A DNA stretch of 64,000 nucleotides from Sphingomicrobium aestuariivivum (GTDB taxonomy: Bacteria; Pseudomonadota; Alphaproteobacteria; Sphingomonadales; Sphingomonadaceae), in NCBI RefSeq assembly GCF_024721585.1, contig NZ_CP102629.1, positions 186,001 through 250,000 of the forward strand, read 5' to 3'. This document shows positions 36,369-44,290 of this stretch, piece after piece. Position numbers and translations under genes: made by a program. The notes under the pieces were generated by a model, which was given only the letters and a program-made list of their open reading frames with translations, ran no database searches and was not told the DNA's origin. Each line of letters begins with the position of its first letter. The stretch's first letter is position 1.

Positions 36369-37288
36369 TAACGCTTGCCGGCTTTCGCAAGCTGGGCTTC
36401 GCGATTGGCGCGCATCTTCTCGAAATCGTCACCCGCATGGTAGCTCGAACGCGTCAGCGGCGAGGCGGCGACGAGGAGGAAGCCCTTGGCGCGGCCGATC
36501 GAGGCATAAGCGTCGAAGGTCTTCGGATTGACGAATTCCTTGACCTCGGCGTGCTTGGGCGTGGGCTGGAGATACTGGCCCATCGTCAGGAAATCGATGT
36601 CGGCCGAGCGCATGTCGTCCATCACCTGATGCACTTCGAGGCGCTCCTCGCCGAGCCCAAGCATGATGCCCGACTTGGTGAAGATCGACGGGTCGAGCTT
36701 CTTGACCGTCTCGAGGAGGCGCAGCGAGGCATAATAGCGCGCGCCGGGGCGGATCGTGGGATAAAGCCTCGGGACCGTCTCGAGATTGTGGTTGAACACG
36801 TCGGGACGCGCCTCGACGATTTTCTCGATCGCCTGCTCGTGCTTGCCGCGGAAATCGGGGGTAAGGATCTCGATGGTCGTGTCGGGCGTGTGCTCGCGCA
36901 GCGCCCTGATGACCTTCACGAACTGGTCGGCGCCGCCGTCGGGAAGGTCGTCGCGGTCCACACTCGTGATGACGATATGCTTGAGGCCCATCTTGGCCGC
37001 CGCGATCGCCGTATTCTCGGGCTCCATCGGATTGACCGGACGCGGCATGCCCGTCTTGACGTTGCAGAAGGCGCAGGCGCGCGTGCAGGTGTCGCCGAGG
37101 ATCATCACCGTGGCATGCTTCTTGTCCCAGCATTCGCCGATATTGGGACAGGCGGCTTCCTCGCACACCGTGGCAAGGCCGAGCTCGCGCATCAGGCCCT
37201 TGGTCTCGTTATACCCCTTCGAGACGGGCGCCTTGACGCGGATCCAGTCGGGTTTGCGTTTGGTCGGAGGTGTCACGGGTGCGTTCAT
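36368..37288 (-). CDS. lipA: Lipoyl synthase
   Basis: Radical SAM enzyme that inserts two sulfurs into octanoyl groups on lipoate-dependent enzymes. The 306 residues contain both cluster motifs: [12 protein letters not shown] (auxiliary cluster, near 46-57) and CTRACAFC (radical SAM CxxxCxxC, near 72-79), plus [17 protein letters not shown] and the C-terminal [10 protein letters not shown]. The start at 37288 gives the usual length; a longer open frame upstream is unlikely to be translated. The gene is coupled to the ratA-like gene by TAATG. Confidence 0.95.
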   Translation of the reverse strand: MNAPVTPPTKRKPDWIRVKAPVSKGYNETKGLMRELGLATVCEEAACPNIGECWDKKHATVMILGDTCTRACAFCNVKTGMPRPVNPMEPENTAIAAAKMGLKHIVITSVDRDDLPDGGADQFVKVIRALREHTPDTTIEILTPDFRGKHEQAIEKIVEARPDVFNHNLETVPRLYPTIRPGARYYASLRLLETVKKLDPSIFTKSGIMLGLGEERLEVHQVMDDMRSADIDFLTMGQYLQPTPKHAEVKEFVNPKTFDAYASIGRAKGFLLVAASPLTRSSYHAGDDFEKMRANREAQLAKAGKR

Positions 37289-37367
37289 GGGCGCCGAGAT
37301 AGCGATCAGGCTTGCCATTGCCAAGCCTTGTGGCCTAGCCCGACGCTGTACTTTCATTGGGGGCTCC

Positions 37368-38312
37368 ATGATCCTTGAGACACTGACCTCGCCGATCATC
37401 CTGTTCTTCGTCCTCGGCATGTTCGCCGGCTTCGCCCGGTCGGACCTTTCGATCCCCGAAGCGATGGCCAAGGCGATGGCCATCTACCTGATGGTGGCGA
37501 TCGGCCTCAAAGGCGGGGTCGCGATCGCAGAGGCGGGGATTACCACCGAGTTGCTGCTGGCGGGCGCGGCCGGGATCGGCTTGAGTTTCCTCGTCCCCTA
37601 CCCGGCCTATTTCCTTCTCTCTCGCTTCGGGGGGTTGAAGCGGGTCGATGCGGCCGCGACCGCCGCCCATTACGGCTCGGTCAGTCTCGTCACCTACATC
37701 ACCGCGATCGAGATGTTCGATGCTGCCGGAATGCCCGCGGCGGGCTTCATGGTCGCGGTGCTCGCGCTGATGGAAGGCCCGGCGATCATTTCGGGCCTCT
37801 CGCTGGCCGCCAAGGATAGCGACAGCACGAAGGGCGAGCTGCTGCACGAGGTGCTGCTCAACAGCTCGGTCGTGCTGCTCATCGGTTCGATGCTGATCGG
37901 GTATATCGCTGGGCCCGAGGGCTTCGCACCGATCGCGCCGACATTCGCCGTCGGCTACAAGGGGATCCTCGCGCTGTTCCTGCTCGACATGGGGCTCATC
38001 GCATCGCGTCGCCTGCGCGAGACGCGGGCCATCACCTGGCGGCTCGCGACCCTCGGCATCGCCATGCCGGTCGTGAACGGGGTCATCGGGGTCACGCTCG
38101 GGACGCTGCTCGGGCTCGATGTCGGCACCGCCGCCGTGCTCGGCGTGCTCGCCGCCAGCGCCTCCTACATCGCCGTTCCCGCCGCCATGCGCCTTGCGCT
38201 GCCGCAGGCCGATCCCGGCATCTATCTCTCGATGTCGCTGGGGATTACCTTCCCCTTCAACGTCGTCGTCAACATCGCCTTTCTCAGCTGGCTCGCAGGA
38301 GTGCTCGCGTAA
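37368..38312 (+). CDS. Sodium-dependent bicarbonate transporter, SbtA-like
   Basis: A 314-residue membrane protein with about ten segments of the SBT family. Family stretches include [24 protein letters not shown] (near 15), [13 protein letters not shown] (near 104), the cytoplasmic loop between the two inverted halves and [24 protein letters not shown] (near 264). Cyanobacterial SbtA imports HCO3- with Na+. Here the gene overlaps an SbtB-like PII gene by one base (TAATG), and a carbonic anhydrase follows, making a three-gene inorganic-carbon operon. A short leader after a lipA-divergent gap precedes it. Confidence 0.9.
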   Translation: MILETLTSPIILFFVLGMFAGFARSDLSIPEAMAKAMAIYLMVAIGLKGGVAIAEAGITTELLLAGAAGIGLSFLVPYPAYFLLSRFGGLKRVDAAATAAHYGSVSLVTYITAIEMFDAAGMPAAGFMVAVLALMEGPAIISGLSLAAKDSDSTKGELLHEVLLNSSVVLLIGSMLIGYIAGPEGFAPIAPTFAVGYKGILALFLLDMGLIASRRLRETRAITWRLATLGIAMPVVNGVIGVTLGTLLGLDVGTAAVLGVLAASASYIAVPAAMRLALPQADPGIYLSMSLGITFPFNVVVNIAFLSWLAGVLA

Positions 38313-38617
38313 TGGAACTGACCAGGATGAAACGCGTCGAGATCCTCGTCGAGGAGCAGCTCGTCCCGCGGCTCGGCAAGATCGTGCGCAACGCCGGTTT
38401 TTCGGGTCATACGGTGATGCAGGTCCTCGAGGGACGCGGCGCCGGCGGGGCCTGGCAGGACGAGCGGCTGACGGGCTCGAGCAAGGTCATGATGCTGGCG
38501 ATCGGTACGTCCGAGGATGCCGACAAGCTACTCGAGGAGATCGCGCCGATGCTCGACAGCCATCGCCTTCTCCTGACCATCGGCGATGTCGAGGTCGTCC
38601 GGCGGGAGCGTTTCTGA
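38312..38617 (+). CDS. SbtB-like PII-family regulator
   Basis: A 101-residue trimeric-PII-type protein. The N-terminal strand MKRVEILVEEQL, the T-loop region GRGAGGAWQDERLTGSS (about 43-59) and the C-terminal VEVVRRERF fit the SbtB branch that gates SbtA in response to adenine nucleotides. The C-terminal Cys-containing R-loop of cyanobacterial SbtB is absent, so any redox control is missing. It overlaps both neighbours by one base, so the transporter, its regulator and the anhydrase are made at tied levels. Confidence 0.85.
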   Translation: MELTRMKRVEILVEEQLVPRLGKIVRNAGFSGHTVMQVLEGRGAGGAWQDERLTGSSKVMMLAIGTSEDADKLLEEIAPMLDSHRLLLTIGDVEVVRRERF

Positions 38618-39240
38618 TGCCCGAGTTTCGCGAACTTCTCGACGGTTATCACCGCTTTCGTCGCAACGATTATCACCGTCACAGGGGGCGTTGGGAGGAA
38701 CTGGCGGAGGGCCAGCAGCCGCCGGTCATGATCATTGCCTGCTGTGACAGCAGGGTTGATCCCGCGACCGTCTTCGACCTGCTGCCCGGGCAGGCCTTCG
38801 TGCTGCGCAATGTGGCCAATATCGTCCCGCCATTCGACGTCGAGGCGGGGCTCGCCGGCGTTCGATCGGCGATCGAATTCGGGGTAACCGGTCTTGGTGT
38901 GCGCCACGTGGTGGTCATGGGCCACGGGGCTTGCGGCGGCATCAAGGCCGCGCTCGCGGGTGGCGACCAGGGCGCACCCGGCCACAGCCATCTCGACGAC
39001 TGGATCAGCCTGATTGACGAGCCGCGCGATGCCGTGGTGGCCAACGAGGCGATCGCGGACAAACAGCTGGCGCTCGAACAGGCGGCGATCCGCCACAGCC
39101 TCGCGAACCTGCGGACCTTTCCCTATATCGCCGAACGCGAAGCAGCCGGGAAGCTAAAGCTCCACGGCTGCCATTTCACCATCGGTGAAGGCCGCCTCCT
39201 CGTCCTCGACGAGGAGAGCGGCGAGTTCATGATCGACTAG
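38617..39240 (+). CDS. Beta-class carbonic anhydrase
   Basis: Zinc enzyme interconverting CO2 and HCO3-. The 207 residues hold the zinc ligands and dyad in ACCDSRVD (near 42) and MGHGACGG (near 103-110), with RNVANIVPPF between. A C-terminal strand LHGCHFTIGEGRL follows. Third gene of the SbtA-SbtB-anhydrase operon, starting one base inside the SbtB stop (TGATG). Cytosolic, with no signal peptide. The 3' end overlaps the convergent glycine-zipper gene by 4 nt. Confidence 0.94.
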   Translation: MPEFRELLDGYHRFRRNDYHRHRGRWEELAEGQQPPVMIIACCDSRVDPATVFDLLPGQAFVLRNVANIVPPFDVEAGLAGVRSAIEFGVTGLGVRHVVVMGHGACGGIKAALAGGDQGAPGHSHLDDWISLIDEPRDAVVANEAIADKQLALEQAAIRHSLANLRTFPYIAEREAAGKLKLHGCHFTIGEGRLLVLDEESGEFMID

Positions 39241-39581
39241 CATTCCGCGTCATAGTCGTAGACCGGATTGCCATTGTCATCGACATAGTAGCAATAGCCG
39301 CGCGTATCGCGGTAATATTGCTTGCCCTTGATGATCGCGCCGGCGATCGCGCCGATGGCGGCGCCCGCGGCGGCACCTTCGGCCACGCCGACACCGTCGA
39401 CCACCGCGCCGACGGCCGCACCCGCGACACCGCCGATGGCGGCGCCCTTGGCGGCGCGCTCGAGCTGGTCGTTGTTGCGGCTGCCGTAATAGGGGTCGTC
39501 ATAGCCGTAAGGATCGTTGGTCGCGCAGCCCGTTACCAGAAGGCCTGCCACCAGCATCGCTCCGCCCGTCTTCATACCCAT
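39237..39581 (-). CDS. Glycine-zipper outer-membrane lipoprotein
   Basis: A 114-residue protein with a lipoprotein signal (LLVTGC, Cys near 18), a Tyr/Asp-rich linker and a glycine-zipper hairpin (AAIGGVAGAAVGAVV and AAAGAAIGAIAGAII, about 45-85), ending in a Tyr-rich tail. Proteins of the YMGG/17-kDa-antigen kind sit in the outer membrane and respond to envelope stress. GGGAGAAG precedes the ATG at 39581. A near-consensus EcfG-type promoter lies 39 nt upstream of the start. Confidence 0.85.
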   Translation of the reverse strand: MGMKTGGAMLVAGLLVTGCATNDPYGYDDPYYGSRNNDQLERAAKGAAIGGVAGAAVGAVVDGVGVAEGAAAGAAIGAIAGAIIKGKQYYRDTRGYCYYVDDNGNPVYDYDAEC

Positions 39582-39619
39582 CGCAACTTCTCCCTTGTCT
39601 TGAACGTCACTGGGTGACG

Positions 39620-39645
39620 GACGAAGGGGATAGGCCTTTCGTTCC
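39620..39645 (-). promoter_or_regulatory. Possible EcfG-type promoter of the glycine-zipper lipoprotein gene
   Basis: On the minus strand the sequence reads GGAAC, 17 nt, CGTC. This differs from the EcfG consensus GGAAC-N17-CGTT at one base and ends 38 nt before the ATG. It is weaker than the exact match at 40425. Confidence 0.4.
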
Positions 39646-39687
39646 GCCACCGAACCGCTATGTGAGACGGATGGGAATGAACGACAG

Positions 39688-40419
39688 ATGAGTGGGCGCC
39701 AGAACCGCAACAGCGAAGAGGAGCTCAATATCGCGCTCCTGATCGATGCCGACAATGCCAGCCCCGATCACCTCGACGAGGTGCTGACCGTCCTCGCCGA
39801 ACTGGGCGAGATCAATGTGCGCCGCGCCTATGGCAACTGGCGCAAGCCCGCGCTCAAGACGTGGGGCGAACTCACGGGGCGTCACTCGATCGTGCCGGTC
39901 CAGCAGTTCGACGTGGTCAAGGGCAAGTCGGCGACCGACATGCGGATGGTGATCGACGCGATGGACCTCCTCTATCGCGGCACCATCGACGGCTTCGGGC
40001 TGATGAGCTCGGACAGCGACTTCCTCCCCCTCGCCCAGCGGCTGCGCGAGGACGGGCTGCCGGTCTATGGCTTCGGCACCGCCAAGACGCCCTTTTCGTT
40101 CAAGCAGGCCTGTACGCGCTTCTTCGACGTCGCCGCGCTGGCCGCCAAGAGCAGCGACAATGGCGCCGAGGCCGATACGGCGGAGCGCGCGGTGGATGAC
40201 GAACTGCTCGCCATCCTCGGCAATGCCTACAAGGCCTCCAAGCGCGACGAGGAAGGCTATACCCCGCTCGCCGAACTGGGGCAGCGCGCCAAGGCGGTGT
40301 CGAGCTTTGCCGTGCGCAATTACGGCTTCACCCGCCTGTCCGATCTCGTCCGCAGCCTCGACCACTATGACGTGAAGAAAGGCGCCGACGGACGACTGGT
40401 GGTGAAACGGCTGCGGTAG
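39688..40419 (+). CDS. NYN-domain nuclease-like protein with C-terminal OST-HTH/LOTUS domain
   Basis: A 243-residue protein. Residues 14-150 form a PIN-like NYN domain with the acidic active-site pattern ALLIDADNAS, KSATDMRMVIDAMD and LMSSDSDFLPLA, suggesting metal-dependent RNA cleavage. A LOTUS/OST-HTH-like domain (about 165-243) follows, with LLAILGNAYKAS, GYTPLAELGQ and NYGFTRLSDLVRSL. The pairing fits the bacterial LabA/Limkain-type proteins thought to act on RNA; the target is unknown. It is divergent from the lipoprotein gene, 106 nt between starts. Confidence 0.88.
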   Translation: MSGRQNRNSEEELNIALLIDADNASPDHLDEVLTVLAELGEINVRRAYGNWRKPALKTWGELTGRHSIVPVQQFDVVKGKSATDMRMVIDAMDLLYRGTIDGFGLMSSDSDFLPLAQRLREDGLPVYGFGTAKTPFSFKQACTRFFDVAALAAKSSDNGAEADTAERAVDDELLAILGNAYKASKRDEEGYTPLAELGQRAKAVSSFAVRNYGFTRLSDLVRSLDHYDVKKGADGRLVVKRLR

Positions 40420-40424
40420 GACGC

Positions 40425-40450
40425 GGAACGGCGCTCCTTTTCCACCCGTT
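40425..40450 (+). promoter_or_regulatory. EcfG (general stress sigma factor) promoter
   Basis: An exact GGAAC (40425-40429), 17-nt spacer, CGTT (40447-40450) lies 29 nt upstream of the ATG of the stress protein at 40480. This is the alphaproteobacterial general stress response consensus. It would drive the flavin-binding protein and the 85-residue gene behind it, both ended by the terminator at 41302. Confidence 0.8.
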
Positions 40451-40479
40451 TTAGGAGGGAATGGAAAAAGGAGCGTTTG

Positions 40480-41007
40480 ATGTTTTTCAAGAATGACAAG
40501 AGCGACGCAGAAGTACGCCGCGACCTCGAGGCCAAGCTGTGGAAGGCGCTCGGCTCGTCGAGCCCGTTCGTCATGCTCGGCCTGCAGGGTGTCGAGGACA
40601 GCCGCACGCGCCCGATGACGGTGCAGATCGATGGCGAAGGCGCGGGCCGCAAGATCTATTTCTTCGCCGACAAGCGCGAGAGCCTCGTCGAAGGGCTTGG
40701 CCAGAGCCACCGTGCGATCGCCAGCTTCCAGGACAAGGGGCATGACCTGTTCGCCCATATCCACGGCAATCTCGTCGTCGATAACGACCGTGTGGTGATC
40801 GACCGCCTGTGGAACTCGATGATCGCGCCCTGGTATGAAGGCGGCAAGGATGATCCCAACCTCGTCCTCCTGCGCTTCGATACCGAGACCGCGAATGTCT
40901 GGGAAAATGCGGGTGCCGAACATCTCGTGCAGGCGGCCGTGGACTTCCTCGGCGGTGACCCCGAGCAGCCCGATTACGAGAACCACCGCGCCGACGTGAA
41001 TTTGTAA
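40480..41007 (+). CDS. Pyridoxamine 5'-phosphate oxidase-like general stress protein
   Basis: A 175-residue split-barrel flavin-binding-type protein resembling general stress protein 26. Visible features are SSPFVMLGLQGVEDSRTRPMT (about 27-47), KIYFFADKRES (near 59) and SMIAPWYEGGKDDPNLVLLRFD (near 109). AAGGAG lies 5 nt upstream of the ATG. It stands under an exact EcfG promoter and forms a two-gene unit with the 85-residue gene 11 nt downstream. The cofactor (FMN, FAD or F420) is not decided by sequence. Confidence 0.87.
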   Translation: MFFKNDKSDAEVRRDLEAKLWKALGSSSPFVMLGLQGVEDSRTRPMTVQIDGEGAGRKIYFFADKRESLVEGLGQSHRAIASFQDKGHDLFAHIHGNLVVDNDRVVIDRLWNSMIAPWYEGGKDDPNLVLLRFDTETANVWENAGAEHLVQAAVDFLGGDPEQPDYENHRADVNL

Positions 41008-41018
41008 GGAGAGCCAGG

Positions 41019-41276
41019 ATGAGCGAGCAGGACCTCAATCGCCGCGCAGAGACGGCGAAACAGAATGACGACAGCGACATTCTCGAGCGTAGCCTCGAGA
41101 CGCCCAGCTTCCAGGGTCGCTTCCAGGGCGACCTCAACACCGATGTGGGCACGCAGGCCGCGCTCGAGCGGGTCGATGACCCCGACGCCACCGAGGGTGT
41201 GACCAAGCAGGACGATATCAATCACGGCCTGCGCACGCCGGTGCAGGACGTGCCGGGCGGTCGTGGTAGCGGCTGA
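41019..41276 (+). CDS. Small hydrophilic protein of unknown function, EcfG-operon member
   Basis: An 85-residue, highly polar protein with many Asp, Gln and Asn and no hydrophobic segment, probably disordered in part (ETAKQNDDSDILERSLETP near 12). AAGGAG precedes its ATG. It follows the stress protein by 11 nt and ends before a strong terminator, so it belongs to the same stress-induced unit. I do not recognise a family. Confidence 0.75.
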   Translation: MSEQDLNRRAETAKQNDDSDILERSLETPSFQGRFQGDLNTDVGTQAALERVDDPDATEGVTKQDDINHGLRTPVQDVPGGRGSG

Positions 41277-41301
41277 GCCGTTATCGCCATCTGATCGCGG
41301 A

Positions 41302-41329
41302 GGGGCTGGCATTTGCCGGCCCCTTTTTC
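41302..41329 (+). terminator. Rho-independent terminator of the stress operon
   Basis: GGGGCTGGC-ATTT-GCCGGCCCC forms a 9-bp stem with one T-G pair, followed by five Ts. It begins about 25 nt after the stop of the 85-residue gene. Confidence 0.9.
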
Positions 41330-41332
41330 GTG

Positions 41333-41620
41333 TCAGCCGCAGACCTCGAGGCTGATGGCGACCACGCTCCCCTCTCCCAGCCCCTCGGCGTCGCGGACGG
41401 CCTTTTTCAACGGCAGCAGGAAGCTTCCCGACTGGCGGTCGGGAAAGAGCGAGGTGCGCCAGACGCTGGCTCCCAGGCGGACGGCGACCTTGATGGAGCC
41501 GAAGCCGCCGCGGCGTCCTTCGGCCTCGAAGCGCGCTTCGGCGGCCGCCTCTTCGGGCAGCGTGACAAAATACCAGTTGCCGCCCGACCAGCGGTGCACG
41601 CGTGCCTCGAAGCCGATCAT
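41333..41620 (-). CDS. DUF1905 domain protein
   Basis: A 95-residue beta-rich protein matching the DUF1905 family: HRWSGGNWYFVTLPEE (near 10), GSIKVAVRLGASVWRTSLFP (near 41) and SFLLPLKKAVRDAEGLGEG (near 66). DUF1905 often occurs with YdeI-type domains and has no known reaction. Its start overlaps the end of the next upstream gene by 4 nt. It is convergent with the stress operon and lies just past its terminator. Confidence 0.85.
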   Translation of the reverse strand: MIGFEARVHRWSGGNWYFVTLPEEAAAEARFEAEGRRGGFGSIKVAVRLGASVWRTSLFPDRQSGSFLLPLKKAVRDAEGLGEGSVVAISLEVCG

Positions 41621-41952
41621 CGCGCGGCGCGCGGGGCGAACATCTGCGAGACGGTGCAGTCGGGATAGCGGTCGCGCGTCACCTCGAGCGCGGCAGTGTC
41701 GAGGAGGCGGTGGTCGAGGACATAGACGTGGCGTGGCAGCGCGCCTTCGCAGGCGATCCGCATGTGCGCATAATCCTCCGCCGCGAGCCGGTGGACCATG
41801 AAACGGGGCCAGAGCTCCTCACCGAGCCCGCGCCACTCGTAGGCGGGGATCGACAGGCGCGCGCCGAGCGCCTTGGCGCCGGGCACGGCCACCATCATGG
41901 CTGCGGCGGTCGCAACCGCGCCGCCGATCGTCTTGAGCGATCCGTCCATCAT
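41617..41952 (-). CDS. Hypothetical exported or membrane-anchored protein
   Basis: A 111-residue protein with a hydrophobic N-terminus (IGGAVATAAAMMVAVPGAKA, about 9-28) that could be a signal peptide or anchor, followed by a mixed domain with two Cys (CEGALPRHVYVLDHRLLD, CTVSQMF). I chose the ATG at 41952; TTG at 41985 would add 11 residues. It overlaps the DUF1905 gene by 4 nt, so they form a pair. No family recognised. Confidence 0.65.
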   Translation of the reverse strand: MMDGSLKTIGGAVATAAAMMVAVPGAKALGARLSIPAYEWRGLGEELWPRFMVHRLAAEDYAHMRIACEGALPRHVYVLDHRLLDTAALEVTRDRYPDCTVSQMFAPRAAR

Positions 41953-42023
41953 GGCGCGCTGCACTAGACGAAAAGGCGGCGCCAAGGCTAGTCCCGAGGA
42001 CGCGCTGCTGACAGGAGACCCGC

Positions 42024-42608
42024 ATGGCCCAGCCCGATACGCTCGACGCGGTCCTCGCCGACGCCCTCGACCGGCTCGAGGAAGGCGCGCGCAATCGCAA
42101 GAACGCCATGCACCTGCCGGTTGTCGCGACCGCCGATGCCGATGCGCGGGTGATGGTGCTCCGCCATGTCGACCGCGAGGCGCGGGCGCTGCGCTTCCAC
42201 ACCGACCTGCGCGCGCCCAAGGTGGCAGCGCTGGCCGCCGATCCGCGGATCGGGCTGCTCGCTTATGATCCCGAGGCGCATGTGCAGCTTCGCATGCGCG
42301 GGGAAGGACGGATCGAACGCGACGGCGCCGAGGTGGAGGAGGCCTGGGGCGCGAGCAGCAATTTCGCGCGGCGCTGCTATCTTGCCCCCCACCCGCCGAG
42401 CAGCGCGCATGGGGCCCCCCTCCCCAACCTTCCCGAGGATGTCCGCGATGCCGAACCCGACCCGGCGCGGCTCGAGGAGGAGGCGCGCGCCAATTTCGCG
42501 ATCCTCAAGGTCCGGCTCGACGAGATCGACTGGTTCAGCCTCGCGCATGACGGCCATCGCCGCGCCCTGTGGCGGCGCGAGGGTCAGTCGACATGGTTAG
42601 CGCCCTAG
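42024..42608 (+). CDS. Pyridoxamine 5'-phosphate oxidase family flavoprotein
   Basis: A 194-residue split-barrel protein related to PdxH. Residues 26-52 (RKNAMHLPVVATADADARVMVLRHVD) and 54-74 (LRFHTDLRAPKVAALAADPR) are the FMN-binding core, and HLPVV-type and W-S-LA motifs occur near the C-terminus. It lacks the full C-terminal dimerisation domain of true PdxH, so it is unlikely to be the vitamin B6 oxidase. A CAGGAG site precedes the ATG. Confidence 0.85.
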   Translation: MAQPDTLDAVLADALDRLEEGARNRKNAMHLPVVATADADARVMVLRHVDREARALRFHTDLRAPKVAALAADPRIGLLAYDPEAHVQLRMRGEGRIERDGAEVEEAWGASSNFARRCYLAPHPPSSAHGAPLPNLPEDVRDAEPDPARLEEEARANFAILKVRLDEIDWFSLAHDGHRRALWRREGQSTWLAP

Positions 42609-42746
42609 CAAGTCCGATCAGTTCGTCGCGGCGCTAGCTTCGGTTCGCCGATAACCGTTCACCCCGCCTATACCCCCAGATTGACCCGGCACCCGCCTCG
42701 GGGCTCAACCTGCGGTCCTAGTAAGTATCCCGGGGAGTGGACGATT

Positions 42747-43244
42747 ATGACCAAGAAGACGATGCTGGTGGCTGCGGCCGCCGCGATGTTCGCGATCACG
42801 CCCGTCATGGCACAGGATGCCGGCGGCGAGGATCCCGACACCGAAACCGACGGTGACACCGAAACCGACACCGACACCGAGGCGGACGAGGGCACCGAGC
42901 CCGACACCGATACCGAGGAAGGCGAAGCCACCGAAGGCGAAGAAGCCACCGAGGGTGAAGAGGTTGAAGACGTCGAGGACGGTGAGGAAACCGCCTCGAA
43001 CGGCCTCGGCGCGACCGTTAAGGAAATGGCGCAGGGCGAACGCGACCCCGAGCGCAATGGTATCGGCTATGCCGTGCGCGAGCTCGCCCGTCCCGAGCAT
43101 GTGAGCGAAGCGCGCGCCGCCGCCGAGGAAGCGCGTGCGCAGGCCCGCGTCGCCCGCGAGGAAGCCCGTGCTGCCCGCGAGGAAGCGCGCGAAGCTCGCC
43201 GGGCTGCCAAGGAAGCCCGCGAGAACGGTCGCGGTCGCCCGTAA
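42747..43244 (+). CDS. Exported protein with acidic repeat and Ala/Arg/Glu-rich helix
   Basis: A 165-residue protein of unknown function. A signal peptide (residues 1-23, cleavage after VMA) is followed by an acidic low-complexity stretch of TDTE and EATEGEE repeats (about 30-85), a middle segment, and a long helix rich in Ala, Arg and Glu (about 115-160; EEARAQARVAREEARAARE pattern) likely to form a coiled coil. The opposite charges of the two halves suggest interaction with a charged partner or itself. It ends before a strong terminator at 43313. Confidence 0.78.
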   Translation: MTKKTMLVAAAAAMFAITPVMAQDAGGEDPDTETDGDTETDTDTEADEGTEPDTDTEEGEATEGEEATEGEEVEDVEDGEETASNGLGATVKEMAQGERDPERNGIGYAVRELARPEHVSEARAAAEEARAQARVAREEARAAREEAREARRAAKEARENGRGRP

Positions 43245-43312
43245 GCTCTCACGTCATGAGACAAGGTCGGTCGCCTTCCCGAGCCTGGCTCACCGGAAGC
43301 CGACCGATCGCG

Positions 43313-43358
43313 AAGGGGCACCGCCTTAAGGGAGATGGCGGTGCCCCTTCCCTTTTTC
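43313..43358 (+). terminator. Rho-independent terminator
   Basis: AAGGGGCACCGCC (43313-43325) pairs perfectly with GGCGGTGCCCCTT (43337-43349), then CCCTTTTT. It closes the gene at 42747-43244. The next gene's ATG at 43374 lies only 16 nt further on, so that gene's promoter must overlap or precede the hairpin, or it is read through. Confidence 0.92.
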
Positions 43359-43373
43359 AGAAAGACAGATTCG

Positions 43374-44138
43374 ATGTTCCGACTTCTCACGCTTGCCGCG
43401 GGGGCGAGCATGATTGCCGCCGGCCCCGCTGCCGCCCAGCGCGTCACCGTGTCGACCGGGGTGGACTATTCCTCGGGCGACTATGGCACCGATACCGACA
43501 CCAGCATCCTCGTCATCCCCTTCAGCCTGCGGGCCTCGAAGGACCGCTGGACCTTCGGCGCCTCCATGCCCTTCATCTCGATCGACGGGTCGGACAGCGT
43601 CGTCGGCGGCGGCGGCGGCCCGATCGTCGGTGGCGGTAACGATACGAGCTCGAGCCGTTCCGGGCTCGGCGACCTGTCGCTGCGCGGCGGCTATGAGATC
43701 TTCGACCGCAATGGCGCCGAATTCTCGGTCGGCGGCAAGGTCAAGCTGCCCACCGGGAGCGAGGAGGACAATCTGTCGACCGGCGAGGCCGACTTCTCGC
43801 TCGGCGGCGAATTTGCCCTGACGCGCGGCGATGTCACGCCCTTCGTCGAGCTCGGTTATCGCTGGCTTGGCGATCCCGAGGGCCGCAACCTGCGCAACGG
43901 CAGCTACGGCACGCTCGGCGCGAGCGTCATCCTGCCGTCCGACATGGTGGGTATTGTCAGCTATGACTATAGCGCGGCGAGCACCGGCGGCATCGACGAC
44001 AGCCATTCGCTGTTCGGCGGGCTCGTGACGCGGCTCAACCGGCGCCTCAGCCTGACCGGCTATGGCACGGTCGGCCTGTCCGAAGGCGCGCCCGACTATG
44101 GCGTTGGCGTGCTGCTCAGCGTTCGCGCCAAGGACTGA
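43374..44138 (+). CDS. Outer-membrane beta-barrel protein of unknown function
   Basis: A 254-residue exported protein. After a signal peptide (about 1-22, cleavage after AAA) come alternating polar/aromatic strands with short turns, typical of a 10- to 12-strand barrel (VDYSSGDYG, FGASMPFISID, DLSLRGGYEIFD, VKLPTGSEEDN). A Gly-rich loop occurs near 80-90. The C-terminus is VLLSVRAKD, without the usual terminal Phe. The KLPTGS stretch resembles transporter/porin-like barrels of uncharacterised families. The ATG at 43374 gives the signal peptide directly. Confidence 0.78.
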   Translation: MFRLLTLAAGASMIAAGPAAAQRVTVSTGVDYSSGDYGTDTDTSILVIPFSLRASKDRWTFGASMPFISIDGSDSVVGGGGGPIVGGGNDTSSSRSGLGDLSLRGGYEIFDRNGAEFSVGGKVKLPTGSEEDNLSTGEADFSLGGEFALTRGDVTPFVELGYRWLGDPEGRNLRNGSYGTLGASVILPSDMVGIVSYDYSAASTGGIDDSHSLFGGLVTRLNRRLSLTGYGTVGLSEGAPDYGVGVLLSVRAKD

Positions 44139-44140
44139 GC

Positions 44141-44165
44141 GGGGCGGGGCCCGGGCCCCGTCCCC
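44141..44165 (+). terminator. GC-rich hairpin after the barrel gene (possible terminator)
   Basis: GGGGCGGGGCCCGGGCCCCGTCCCC folds on itself with one mismatch and starts 2 nt past the stop. The T-run after it is weak, so termination is likely but not certain. Confidence 0.5.
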
Positions 44166-44290
44166 TTACCCCTCGCCTTTTCGCAGGCCATTCGTCGCTT
44201 CTACGAACGGCGGGTTGAACCCGCGCGTCAGCCTTCCCATTTCCACTGTATTGCTGTAACCATACAGCAGGTCGGAAAGGAAGGTCCATC

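Noticed and set aside
41339-44138. Prophage or insertion sequence in the accessory-looking 41-44 kb stretch
   Set aside because: No transposase, integrase, inverted repeats or phage-like genes are visible.
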